NCBI GenBank assembly: GCA_921293015.1
Contig: OV121088.1
Location: forward strand, 26,511,645-26,575,644
Length of the DNA: 64,000 nucleotides
Direction of reading: 5' to 3'
DNA from: Phorcus lineatus
Taxonomy: Eukaryota > Mollusca > Gastropoda > Trochida > Trochidae
The number at the start of each line of letters is the position of its first letter. Position 1 is the first letter of the stretch. The notes under the pieces are model-generated. The model searched no databases. It worked only from the letters and a program-made list of their open reading frames with translations, and was not told the origin of the DNA. The position numbers were made by a program, and so were the translations under genes. Positions 34,724 through 46,994 of the stretch are shown here, in pieces.

Positions 34724-37684
34724 ATGGGTGATTTCATATATTCAACTGTAATCACTTTTCATTAGAATTATTGACAATGAACCATATTGAAAATACTTTA
34801 GAATAGATAACTTAACTTAACTTAAATGACAACATCGGTAAACATAAACATTTTGTATACAAGGGAAGGAAAGCTATCTTCTTTCAGCAAGACAAAAAGA
34901 GGTTGGTCATATGCAAAAGGCAGACATCAATGACATCAATAGAGGCAAACGATTTCATTACTAACATTCTAAAGCCCAAAGAGAGGGACAGAGAGGATGT
35001 TGAGACATTTTACAGAAATAGTTATTTGAATTCATGTGATATTTTGATACATGTACATTCCTTGTGATGTGTAAATAGAAAAATTGTAACAGCATGTGTT
35101 TGATATTATCCACCCTTGTAAGTCTTTAAAAATTTAATTATTGCTGACAATTGAGAAGGTTGTTTGATTTCTGTCTCAGTAAAATATATTAAGCAGGTAT
35201 ACGAGGTAAATAGTTCATATCAAATATCTAATTTGTTTGCTGTAAATATTGCTTGTGTGGATAACATTTCAGAAGGTAAAACTGATCAAATGGAGTTAAA
35301 TGTCAATACATGTGTATAACTTTGATGCCTAACAAGCGTAGACATGTTTTTGTGTGATGTGTAAATAGGATAAGCGTTGCATAAGATGACTGCTTTAACG
35401 TTATTATACTTAACCATTCAAATCCTTAAACATTTTCAAACTATATATGTAGATATGTGGATGTTATTTCATAAGTAAAACTGATCTTTTTTACATCATG
35501 CCTCTGATAATACATTCATTTAGAAATTGGGAAACATTTCTCAACTATAGCAGAGAGGTAAAACATTACATTTCATAGGTTAACTGATGACAAATGTGAC
35601 TAACATTAACAGTAGACATGTTGACCTATTGTCACTAGACGGCTGTCAGTGAAGTTCAGCACCATTGAGCGCAGTTTTGTCACCAGATCTGTGACCAATG
35701 ACCCTTCGCTGTGCGTTGCATATGATTATTTCAAGAGGAGATTCAGTTGAATGTTTATTTTGAGTCTGACTCTTGTATTGGCTACATGGACAAGAAACTC
35801 TACTTATGGTCGATATCTAATAATAATTTATTTTCAAGTTGTATATGAGCATGAATTAGAAAAGAAACCTCCTTATGGAAACAAAAGTATACCTGTAAAT
35901 ATTTTTGCATATATGTCAAGAAAGTTGTTATACTATACTATATATATTTACTTTTCAGTAACTCTGTATTACTTGGGAGAAAAGAGAGAAAAAAACACTT
36001 TGACTATTAACCCAGCAGTAGTCAATCAGGTACCCTGATTGGAAGTGAAGGTATTGTGATTGTTACCAGAGCATCTTAGCTATCTTGCTTCAGAGTTGAG
36101 AATGACATAGAATGGCATTGTCCCGCCATTAAGGTTATGATTTGGAGTTGTTTGATATGATAAAGAACCTGGATATGTACATATTATAATATTTTGCACA
36201 AAAATGTATGACTTTGTATTTAGTATTTAGGAATATCAGTATGGTTTATATATATCATAATTGTTTTAGTTAATAGAGGTTTATAAAAAGAGTTTTGTTT
36301 TCGAAAAATTTCCAAAAAGGATTTTGTGAATTTATATAGGGTCTTTTTTTAGTATGGAAAGGGAGAGTGGTTATAATTGAGCCTATTTTAATTGGTTGAT
36401 AGATAAATCATTAAAGATTTGTGTAAAATCTTGATAGTTGTAAATTTTCAATGTATTTTGTAATGTCTCGATGTTAATACATAAGTTTGTAAAAAGTGTC
36501 TAAGAATTTTTAGTTTAAAGCTTTTGGAATATACTCTTTTATGATGTATCCTTAAGTTGTTGTTGAATGTAGGGTATGCAACCAAATTATGAATGACAAA
36601 AACAAAACACAACTTTCATATTGAAAACCATTAGTGCACAGTTATTTTCATATACTATTTGTAAAGAGCTTTAAAGCCTTAAATGTTTTTTGTATTTAAC
36701 TAGTGAATGAAAACATACATCTTTAACCTAAATATTGTTGGATATTTGATGTGTTGAAATAGTTTTATGATGAGTACATGAGTTATTATCCTTTAACTGT
36801 TTATCTTGTAACATAATCCTATTTAGTGTTACATTTCTTACAATTATCATATTGATATGATGTATTGTTTATAAACCATTAATATTTTTAACTTAACTTT
36901 GGTTTGATCACTAATTTTATGTAAAACCATGCTTGTGGGTCTAACTATGAATATCCACAGGACACTTGATCATGTACTCGAGGTACCTATAGTTAGCCCA
37001 TCAAAAATCATAAAGAAACACTCTGTGAGTTGTTGAAGTCACATAGGCCAACGGTTTTCAATTGTGTCATTTGATCAGAAATACTGACAGTTTCTGAGAG
37101 GTATTACATTAACTCTATTTGGTTCTATACAATGACACTGATAACCAGACAGTGTATTCTGGGGCAAACCTCTCAATAAATCAAACATAATTCTTGAAAC
37201 TAATCTGTAGCAGCAAAAACGACACTTTGGTGTTGGTAATGTTCCATTAATCGAGTTATCGGGTGAAGGTTTTTATTAATTCATCTTTTAATTCAATCTT
37301 TTTCACTTGTTTGAGCTGTCTCTCATTTAAAAACTATCAATTGTTTTATGTTTGGCATCAAGAAATGAATATGTGAAATGTTTAGAATTGATATAAGCAT
37401 AAAAGGTAATTGCACATATATATATGTACAAAAGCAAATAATATGTCACAAAAATCATGGAGTGATTCTTTAACTGAAACAGATTATGTGATCTTAATGT
37501 GATAAAGGTAATGAAATGATAACATATTGAATATGTGCCTATTGATAGCCTTGCTTGTCAAAATGGGTCTGTTTATGATTAATAGTACTTTAATATTCTT
37601 ATAAGACCGAGTCAATTTTGTTTCTTCAAAACACATAATAATTTCTATTTTGGTAAAATATGCAAGAATGAATTAAATTTTAGA
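34724..37684. other. AT-rich non-coding, possible 3' UTR then intergenic
   Basis: 35050-35290 and 35345-35490 are a diverged tandem pair (TGTGATGTGTAAATAGxA...GTGGAT(A/G)...ATTTCA...GTAAAACTGATC). ORF 35751-36038 has no recognised family. Nothing else seen. Confidence 0.4.
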
Positions 37685-40275
37685 TGTTTAATTTTTCGTA
37701 TGTATGCTCCTTGTGTAAATATGAACAAACTCATTAGTCAAAATTTGGGTTGAAAAACAAAGGCATAAAACATAGTAAAATTACCAAATTCCAAGCTGAC
37801 AAAACCATGTTATTAACAGACCGAGGAGATCTAAGATTTCAGAAAATCTTATTTGAAAAACTATGATAGCTGGGAATCTGGAATTTCTCATTTGGGATTT
37901 CTCATTACCTGATTTAGTTGAGGTTTTGAATTTATAATTTTTTATCAGATTTTTATAGAGTTGAAGATTTTTATTCTTTTTCATTAATAACAAATATATT
38001 CATGTTAAGAATGTTGACAAATTGTTACCATTCTGATTTTGTGCATTTCGGGGAAATTTTCTTCGAAGGACTTCAGGCCTTATAGCTAAAAGTCCTTATA
38101 GCTTCAATTTGTTGATTGAAGTTGGAAATAAGATTTGTGTGAGCTTACCACCTTGTTTGAAGGAGATTTATTGGTTTAATATGTCTTACTGATGACTTGC
38201 ACTGCAACTTTGGTTCCATATTAAGTCAATAGGTTCAACTTTGTCTGTGACTACTATAATTAATAAGTTGTCAATTTTAAACTCTGTACTAAAAGGTTTT
38301 GGGTTATTAAAGTAGTTCTAAGATTTTAGAAGTATCAAATCTTCGTTTTTTCTTTTAAATATTCATATCTCTGTACTTTTTGCAGGAGAATTAAGTAGAC
38401 CTCTTTCAACAAAATTAATGCTTTTGTTGCCATGTTAATTTACTCTTGTATTTGTTTTTAAATGATCTGAAATGATTAACTGCTATATTCAACATATCAA
38501 AAACCAATGTTACTGAGTGGGGTGAAGGTGAAGGGGTGCTAATTTAAAACAATGATTTGATCTTCACATTTACAGATCGCACATGATTAAAAGAGTATAT
38601 CTGTTCATATGAGCAAATCAGTCAATTGTTGTACACAATATGTCAATTGGAGCAACATATTCAGTGAAATCCATCATTTAAATACAAAATAATTTAATAA
38701 GGGACCTGGTTTGTTGAATATGGTGGTGTCACCTCTCACAATGCGATTAAAGTTTGACTTTTTTCCCAAAGTAAGGTTGAAATATCCAACATATTTTGCA
38801 TTGTACAGCATGATTATTATCCTGATATTTGTGTATGTTAAAATCAAGTAGAAAGTACTTTTCATTATACAGTGCTCTAGTGGAAATAGAGCAAAGAGAC
38901 ATTTGATTGACATTAAGTGTGTGGGTGAAACACTCAAATTATCATTTGAATATTAATAATGATCTTTTTGTCTTACATGATTCATATTTAAAAGATTTTC
39001 ATCAAAATGAATGCTATAAATGCAGCATCAGGGCTTGCTAAGATAAGGTGTTCCCAACAACAACAGAAGTTATATTTCATAAGGAGCACTGTCATTGAGT
39101 CCATCAAACTTGTAGGGATTTATGTCTTTTAAGTCTTTTTCCCTTTTCGAAAAGTGAAAAAGATCATCAACATATCAAAATAATGATTCCTGTCTAATTG
39201 CTATGTTGTGCTTTACAAAAAAGATTTGTTACTTTTTTACATTAATTATGAGATATTTGATAAAGTGATGAAGTAATGGTGTATGTGATAAGTAATGATT
39301 GAAAGTAGGAAGCATAAAAGAATCTAAGAGCTACAGTTGCTTCGCCAAATAGGCTCTTTGATACCCTGACGATAAACTCTATGATACTGGTCGAAGAGGT
39401 TATATAGCTACAGCTCTGCAGCTGAAAAGAATCAAATTGAAACACCATGGAAAATTGCTCTTATAACTTACAAAATTTAAAAAGTTAATTATCAATAGTT
39501 TTAGGCTTCCTTGAAAAAATTACATAAGGAATTAATTAAACGATACTTCTAACTTACACTTGTGCTTGCATGCTATTGCTAATTGTTGAAAATTGATAAG
39601 CAGAAATATTCTTGATTATGATACCATTATCCAGAAAAAGTATGTAACTATGTTTATTTTCATTTCAGTGGTTTAACTCTTTCCATTCTAAGGCCAAGAT
39701 ACTTGCAACCCTCCAGTTTTTATAACATGACACTAACATAGCAGGCAAGTGTTGATAATTTTTGCAGTAGTATGTGATATATTAAAGAAGTAATATTTGA
39801 TACCTAGAAGATGATCAAGTGAGTTCTTTAGATACATTTTTTCAGTACTTCATTTCGACCTGCCTATTTAAATACATTGTCAAGTTCAACACTTGCAATA
39901 AAAGGACATAAGGCTGGAAAACTGAAATTTGTTGAGTTGACAAGTTATTACATCATTTGTAATGAAACATGGTAAAAATTTACATATTTTGAGCTTCACA
40001 GAAAGCTTACAACTGAAAATGTTTATTGGCATGAAAGGGTTGTATATGCCTGGACATGATGTATGTGCAGCTGTAACATTTGCTATGGCATGGAAAGAGT
40101 GACACAGTCCAAACTATCTTTATTCAAGATATATGTTCTAGTTGCTTTGAATTGAAATGAGTGTCTGAACATTGACAGAGGGCTGATTGTTTGCCACTGA
40201 CTTTATCTGTATCATAATGGTTAATAAAACATTATAATCAAGATTTTTTGTGTTGTTGATGACAAACTTAATCAC
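37685..40275 (+). repeat. 2.2-kb dispersed duplication, copy B
   Basis: Partner of 12050-14215, same orientation. Copy B has about 200 extra bases at 37805-38010 and an extra stretch near 40105-40170. No ORF is shared between the copies in frame, so it is not a decayed gene that I can recognise. Confidence 0.8.
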
Positions 40276-40452
40276 TTCCAAGTCTGGAACAAGTCATATG
40301 CATATGATTCCCCAAATATAGCAGGGATTTTAAAATATTTGTCAACAGAAACATGATTTCTGCAGATCATCAGACTTTTATCAATTGTTTTTATACCCAG
40401 ATTATTTTTGCTATTGAACTTAGATATCAGAACCTTTACTTCTGATGTATGA

Positions 40453-41134
40453 AGGCCTCCCCACAGCGCGCAAGCAGCGCAGCGCAGCGCGCCCGCAACA
40501 AAAAAATTGCTCATGTTGATTTATGATTGATAACCCACACCAACGCAGCGCGCCGACAGCGCGCCAGCAACAAAATTTCTGAATCGCAAAAAAAGTGATT
40601 TTTGCTGCCTGGCGCTTCGACGCGTCGGGGAATCCCCTACTTCTGACGTAATTTCCGTTTGTCATCAGAAACACGTGTTGCAAAATGCCCAAAACACAGA
40701 TTAATGAAGAGTTGCTCAATCTGAAATACTGTATGAAACGTTCACTGTCTAGTTCCAGTTCCTTGACCAGGCGGTAATATTCTCCATATGTTTGTCTTTG
40801 TTGCAGAATAGCATGCATCCAAGAAGTTCTTTTAACTTGGCGTTGTTGTTTACGTCTCCAGTAGACGTACATCAACATCAATATTTTCTTTTCTCGATCC
40901 ATTTCGTACTGATCACAGATAATATTAATGTGACAGTCGTTCTCTGGTCACTCATCCACATGCGAGAATATAATGATAATTTTATAACAAGATATCATTG
41001 GTCACTTGTTCCATATATTATTTCGCTGCATCGACGCGCATTGATGCGCTGCGCCAGTCTGGGGTAAAAAAACGCGCGCTACGCGCTGCGCTGCTGACGC
41101 GCTGCCGACGCGCTGTGTTGGTGTGGGGAGGCCT
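40453..41134. mobile_element. PIF/Harbinger-type non-autonomous element
   Basis: AGGCCTCCCCACA at 40453-40465 is the inverse of TGTGGGGAGGCCT at 41122-41134. Both ends carry GC-rich AGCGCG/CGCGCT subterminal repeats that contrast sharply with the AT-rich surroundings; a second internal end-like block lies at 40532-40640. The 3-bp flanks are TGA and TTA, close to but not matching a Harbinger TWA duplication. The interior keeps one transposase-like exon on the minus strand. Confidence 0.7.
40633..40902 (-). pseudogene. PIF/Harbinger transposase N-terminal exon
   Basis: Starts with MDREKK. Residues 23-65 (KRTSWMHAILQQRQTYGEYY, then RLVKELELDSERFIQYFRLS) match the N-terminus typical of HARBI1-like transposases, where RxxWVH...GEF..L..EL..D...F..YFRMS is usual. 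After about residue 90 the frame runs into the GC-rich terminal repeat, so the DDE nuclease domain is missing. It is either one surviving exon of a deleted element or an exon captured in a MITE. Confidence 0.6.
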
Positions 41135-44100
41135 TTAGAAGCTGATTTGTGACTTTACTTGCTTGATAGTGCATAACTGTCTGCATCGAAATATTGCCTC
41201 AGTTTAACTTCACTCTTGATCCTAACATGTGGGTCGTCTCTGGTAGGCCCTTCTGACATCTATGTTCATTGTCCCAAAATTATTTAACTTTCAAAATGTT
41301 TAATTGCCCTGACCTTCACATGCTACATATTTCTGTAGTGGAAGAATGAGTAAGTGAAGTATTGTTCAAGGCTGGTTGGGCAATATTTCAGCCATTTGCG
41401 GGAAGGCCCAACAATGGAAAGATGATTGTAGAGCAAACATATTTATGCATTGGTAAATCCTACAGCAGATGTACTTTCAGAACACCCTTTGTGAAGAATA
41501 GAACCATTTCCTCTGTAGCTCATAAGCGCATACTGCATCAATCAACTGAATCTTCACCAAGCAAGACTAATCTGCTTGGCAGGGTCCATCAAACCAATAT
41601 TTCTACATAATAAGCCAAGTTAGAAGTAGAAGAATCATGGCTCTAACTGATTAAGATACTGACTGGCACACAGTGCCTAAAACAACACACTCGTATTTCT
41701 ACATTTCCTGTAAAATTGTCAAATATAAATAAAGCATTAAACCAAAATTGCAGTTAAAAATATCAATCAATAAGTAAAATTACGTTTCATGTGCCTTGTT
41801 GTTTTCAGGGGAAATGACATGTTATTTGAAATATTATAAAAATAAGCTTTAAGTATGGATAGAGTATCTAAAAATTAACAAATGATTTATGATAAGACTA
41901 ATCCACAATGCCTTGTAAACACTTAGCAGGGCTTTTAACGCTCGTGGCGCTGAGGAATGGCTTCACTTCTCATTCCAGGTTTATTTTAAAGAGAGTGCGC
42001 TCTCCTTTATCTAGTTGTCAAATCTAAATACAAAAAACAATGTTTCCCTCGGTAAGATGTTTTAAGTGTGTTATAACGAAATTGTCCCCTTGCATTTTCA
42101 TTCCACAAAAACACCCCGATAGGGCTCTCCTTATATGGTTACTTTGCAAATTGTTTGATGTGCAGAAGTTCTGTAAAGGATTCAAATTTGTGAAGTTTAA
42201 AGGTGAGGCTTGACGAAGGCAATCATGACCTCAGATATACGTATTTCTGATGGGAGGCATGGACACTTCTATGTTTTATACATGCTCAACTTATAAATAT
42301 GAAGAGATTAAAACATGAAATGTAAGCAAACAAGTAGCATTTGGTTTATCTACAGGACAGGAAGAGGGCAAGTATACATTATAAGAATACAAAAGACAAA
42401 TCACAAATCGTCAAAGTTTCAGTTATTTTCAGTAGTTGTTGTGGGTTATTTTCCACCTGTTTTATATAAATATTTCCCATGGTTACACTTTTCTTCAACA
42501 TTATTAACAGTTAAAAGTTTGATGATTCCAAATAGAGACGGACGTCAATAATGATAAACATGGACATACTAACATAAAAGTCTTCGACATCGTCTTTACA
42601 AAGAATACATTTACGTTCATTGATATTAACAATAATATCTGCCAGTTCACTTGCAATGTTATGGAATCTGAGTCGCAATGTCAACTAAAGGCTTTTAATT
42701 GGTTTTCATTTAGTCAGATTACTTTTTAATTGCCCCTTGATAACTAGCCATTTTCAGAAATTGGCTCTTAACACCGGAAGTTGCTACCAAGCGACTACAA
42801 TTTCAGATTTGACACAACAGTTCAGAAAATTTGTGAAGTTCCTGGGTCGTAAATGTGCGGAAGTGCAGAATTGTTAGTGAATGTATGAGTTCACATTGAA
42901 ATAACTTTATTTAACATTTTTTCCATGTTCTAAAATTTCAATGACTAATGCGAACGTCGGTCAGATTGTTCCCTTTTCAGAAAAGCAGCGCATGGTAGCG
43001 ATACAAAAAAATTTCTTACTTTATTTCGTTTTATAGTAAGACTTTTTAAATATTTTCCTTTACCAATAGATAAGATGTAACCATCTTTGTATATTTCAAA
43101 TATTGTAACCGTTTTAAAACACTGTTTAACATTATTTTATTTTTGAATCATGCTGATACAACAGTTTATATAAAAGGATGAATGAATTCCTTTATCTCCT
43201 TCAGAATCCGAAGATCGTTGAACATATATAAACTTTCATAAGATAATTGAAAGATGTTCATAAAGATGAATTTGTACAAAGCAAAGGCAGAAAAAATGTA
43301 CTTCGAAATGTACACTTGAGTTAGGAGAGCATGTTATACAGTTATTCACTGAAACGTACTATCAAACATATCCATGACATTTTATTTATTTGGTCAGTTA
43401 TTTGTATCTCACCTTCAGAAAGTAGAAATTTAATCTAAAGATACTATTCTCTTCTTAGTAATTCAATTTGTACTTACGTATTTACGTAAAAAAACGATCT
43501 AGGAGTTTACAGTTTGTAGATGTAGAACTCGAAAGTGACAACTCTTTAGCATATAGAGCGATGAACGAAAGTAACATCTTCATTAATATACACGTCTTTT
43601 GCAAAATTTTGAATATTGATAAACGAGTTTTTAAATTGTAAGTGTTTATTTTCATCAGGAACAATATAATTACGGGTACCAGGTTGTCCCTTGTTTCATC
43701 GATGTCAGCATATCTACCCAAATTGTCAAATATCAAGACAATATCAAGACAAACTTGACCTTTTATATAAATTGAAGGAACGATGTTTTCATAGTAGGGT
43801 AAGCTTTACTCGTGTTTCTAAGCATGTATTGTGGTTTTCAGAGATTGAAAAGCATGGTTACTGAACTACAAGGGGTTTATTTTGAACTTTCGCTGCGTTT
43901 CCCTAACGTAATGTTAGTGTTGCACATTGGTTCACTGTTTTCAGAATATCTCAAAGTATTTCCATTGAATGGGGAAAAAAAGAATTTAAAAAAGAGAAGG
44001 GGATCTTTGTATGGGATTTGCCTAGGGAATGTGTTATATTCTGATTCAATTTTACATTGAAACATAGTTTTTTTGGCATTATTCTTTAACTTAAACCTAT

Positions 44101-45580
44101 TAAAGAAATCTCACAGGACAGTAAACATCGGACTCGCCAAAGTACATAAAGCCAGTCTTATTACGATGTAAGAATTATATCTTTAATCCTCTCAAACCCT
44201 TAAAACATGCTCATGATTAAAAAAACGTTTATGTATTTTCAAAGCAACTCCAGCCAAGTGTGTCTGCGATATATATGTCAACATCTCTTTTCACACCCAA
44301 CCTCCGATAAAGTAGATTAAACCTTTCCTAGCAACAACAGTGGATAACTGTAAATAACTCGAGGGTTGAACGTCGACGTCAATATTTATATAGGAATGTT
44401 TGAAATGTGCATGGTTAAGAGTTTTAATCTGATTCACACGATCTGTATGTGTGACACCATGATCAAACACAAATTTAATAGAATTGTTTCATTATAAGAT
44501 CAATGTAATGTTTTACTTTCCTTATGATGTTCAATTTTTTCATTTCATTCTTTATATCGGCATGTCATGTGGGTTTGAAAAATTTCACACTTTCAACATT
44601 CACTTTCACCACAAGGTTTGCGTCTTCAAAGTATTCTTTCAAATGCAGAAATCACGTCATACAATAACGTATATCAGGCGATTTGGTAAATACATGTGTA
44701 AACTTATTACGTACAGTGCGTGACCATATTGTAGTTTCTGAGTCGAGGATTTCAATCCTTAACCTACGATTTCAAATCAAAGCAAATTCATTCCCCAATT
44801 TAAGTGTTTCTTTATGTGAAAACTGTTGCTTTTTCTTGTTACGTTTTTATTCGATGAAACATCCTCAGCTGTAATTTGAGTATGCTAAAATCATTATTGG
44901 AATCTAATCTCCAGGGCGGTGACTGTCCAGTACGTTAAAGTTAGAAAGACAACGGTAAGATAATAATAATAAAGATAATACTTAAATGTATATGCTTCAT
45001 GAAAATATTTTAGTCCTTCTTCCAAACACGCCAGGTTTCATAAATAGACAGAGCTCGCATCATTTGTGACGACTATCAATTATGAAATTTGAAATTAAAC
45101 AGCGTTATCGATAAAGATTTTTATTCGAAACATGGTAAAATAAACAGGATTATTAAAAGTTCTCAAATGCAAACTATGACCCTAATTTGAATACGGCTTA
45201 ATTTTCCTTTTTCCTGTGTATTGCTGTCGAGAAGTGATGAAGGCGTAATAATAAACTAGCTGGGCCGTCATTTGTCATAACTGGGAAGCTTCTGATGGAA
45301 TTTACAACCAAGGGATGTCACAGATTCAGAGATGTGTCAAGTCTGAATTTGCAGTCGCTTGGTAGCAATGTACTTCTGAAACGGCACGGTAGCAAGAGAC
45401 AATAAACAATTAAGTAATTTGGACAGAGAGAAAACCATATAAGATAAGATAAGTCTGTAGGTAGCACACCAGGGTGCATTGCTTGTATAAACACAGTCGA
45501 GCGGGAGTCTAATTAGAGATACAGTTTAAGTGCCCACACTTGTTGCCTTCATTAGTGAATGGACCAAAGACAACTTACAT
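41135..45580. other. AT-rich non-coding stretch
   Basis: No supported gene. 41850-42020 matches 3400-3560 (see there). Short ORFs at 41362, 42315, 43482, 43812 and 44484 carry no recognisable motif. 44270-44880 has the look of decayed coding DNA on the minus strand (short open segments broken by stops), but I cannot assign a family. Confidence 0.35.
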
Positions 45581-45590
45581 CTTTTATAGG

Positions 45591-45745
45591 GTTGATATAG
45601 CTCAGCAGGCTACTCGTTCTACTGAAGTCAGGAAAGTCAGCATATCGATTGGTCAGTCTGTGTCACCAGGCCAACAGGAAGTGTTTATTTTCTTTTCGGA
45701 ATCTGGGTCTTACTTCACCTGGAAAGTCAGAGGTTCTATCGGGAC
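45591..45745 (+). repeat. possible tRNA-derived SINE
   Basis: GATATAGCTCAGCAGGCTAC at about 45594 contains a good RNA polymerase III A box (TAGCTCAGCAGG). GGTTCTATCGGGACC at 45732 resembles a B box (GGTTCGANNCC), but the spacing is about 120 bp rather than the 30-60 of a tRNA. GGAAAGTCAG occurs twice (45630, 45721), suggesting an internal duplication that pushed the boxes apart. Confidence 0.35.
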
Positions 45746-45868
45746 CTGAAAAGCTAAATTTAGCTCGTCCGTTACGTAAAACCGGCGTAGGGTTTTTGCA
45801 GATTCTATATCATATACGGCGAACCTGTTACGTGATTGATTTATTTGTGTTTGTGAATATTTGCCAAA

Positions 45869-46330
45869 ATGGAGATGATGTTTACTCCTGTTCGAGGCAA
45901 GATTCAGAGGAACTACAGCTCATCCACCCCTATGAAAGGTAAAGATGTCCTACCCCCGAACATCCGTCTGACGCCGATCAGACCAAAGCCAACCGGAGAT
46001 TGTGGGCGATGCAAAGTTTTCAAACGTCTGGAGCAGGATCTGAATATCGATATTCCTGTCATGTCCAGTCCGCGACTCGAAATTGTCCGTAAACGCATCA
46101 CCTCCAACCACTGTAAAGCCATCCAGAGACGCAAGGAGAAGATACGCTACCAACAAAACGACGCAATCTTAAACCGGAAACGTCTCCACCTGAAGGAGAA
46201 GGATCGCGCACTAAAGCGCAAGTACGTCGAGCTAAGGTTGAAGATGGCGACCATATTGGATTCTTCATTTGAAGAGAGTCTGTTGAAATCCTCAGCATCA
46301 AATAAGGAACCTCGTGTGTCTCTGGAGTAG
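45869..46330 (+). CDS. small intronless gene, unknown function
   Basis: 153 codons, more GC-rich than the surroundings. The start MEMMFTPVRGK follows GCCAAAATGG, a good start context; a second Met at codon 3 or 4 is an alternative. The N-terminal 45 residues are Pro/Thr/Ser-rich and basic; GDCGRC at 43-48 is a CxxC pair. Residues about 80-130 are a strongly basic, charged helix (RRKEKIRYQQ, LKEKDRALKRKY) likely to form a coiled coil or bind nucleic acid. The C-terminus is Ser-rich. AATAAA lies 111 bp after the stop (46441), so a complete transcription unit is plausible. I do not recognise the family. It ends 430 bp before the recombinase array and may be a host gene next to the insertion site or a retrocopy. 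Confidence 0.55.
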   Translation: MEMMFTPVRGKIQRNYSSSTPMKGKDVLPPNIRLTPIRPKPTGDCGRCKVFKRLEQDLNIDIPVMSSPRLEIVRKRITSNHCKAIQRRKEKIRYQQNDAILNRKRLHLKEKDRALKRKYVELRLKMATILDSSFEESLLKSSASNKEPRVSLE

Positions 46331-46440
46331 TGTTGTGACTTGGATCTCATGAACTGTTATTGTTATACGTTATTTGTTATAAATGATGAAGAGAAGTAGA
46401 ATTTCGATCTACAAGTTTGTTCTTGTTGTACATCTAATGA

Positions 46441-46446
46441 AATAAA
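46441..46446 (+). promoter_or_regulatory. poly(A) signal of the 45869 gene
   Basis: Canonical AATAAA 111 bp downstream of the stop codon at 46330. Confidence 0.5.
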
Positions 46447-46760
46447 ACGATATAATTCATTATTTTTAGGTTGTTGTAATCATAGTATATAAAGTTCTAT
46501 ATCAAGCGTTAGAAATGTATAATAAAGTGAATGCATACACAGAAGAAAACCAAACCCAACTCACCAGGTAAATAATGTTCATTGACATAATAGCTTCAGT
46601 TTCCTAGAAGAGTGATGAAGAACGATTTGTATCACTCTGTTGTCTAAAACTTTATAACACAAAACTCATTCTGAAAGCGATTATTCATCATACAAGAAGA
46701 AGAAGAAGAAGAAGAAATGTATTTTATTAAAGTGTCACACTGCATACAGGCAACATACAT
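46447..46760. other. non-coding flank of the array with (AAG)n
   Basis: Holds an (AAG)7-8 microsatellite at 46694-46716. TTTATT at 46723-46728 reads AATAAA on the minus strand, and could serve as poly(A) signal for unit 1, whose own linker signal is absent. The array begins at 46761 within CATACAT|TACACCC. Confidence 0.55.
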
Positions 46761-46994
46761 TACACCCTGGCTAAAGTGTTATATCAAGGATCTGTCAAGG
46801 AATTCATTTCGTGTATTTGTTTTATAACTTGTGATTCTGGCAAAATATTCTAATGAATCCCCCATGAATACTTAAGAAGAAAATGGAGATTTTACTCTCA
46901 GATACATGCTACCTAGACGGAAAGCTCCGAAATGTACTATGTACTATGACAGTTGTTAACTTGTAAAAAAACAAGACAAAGGCGTAGAGACATT

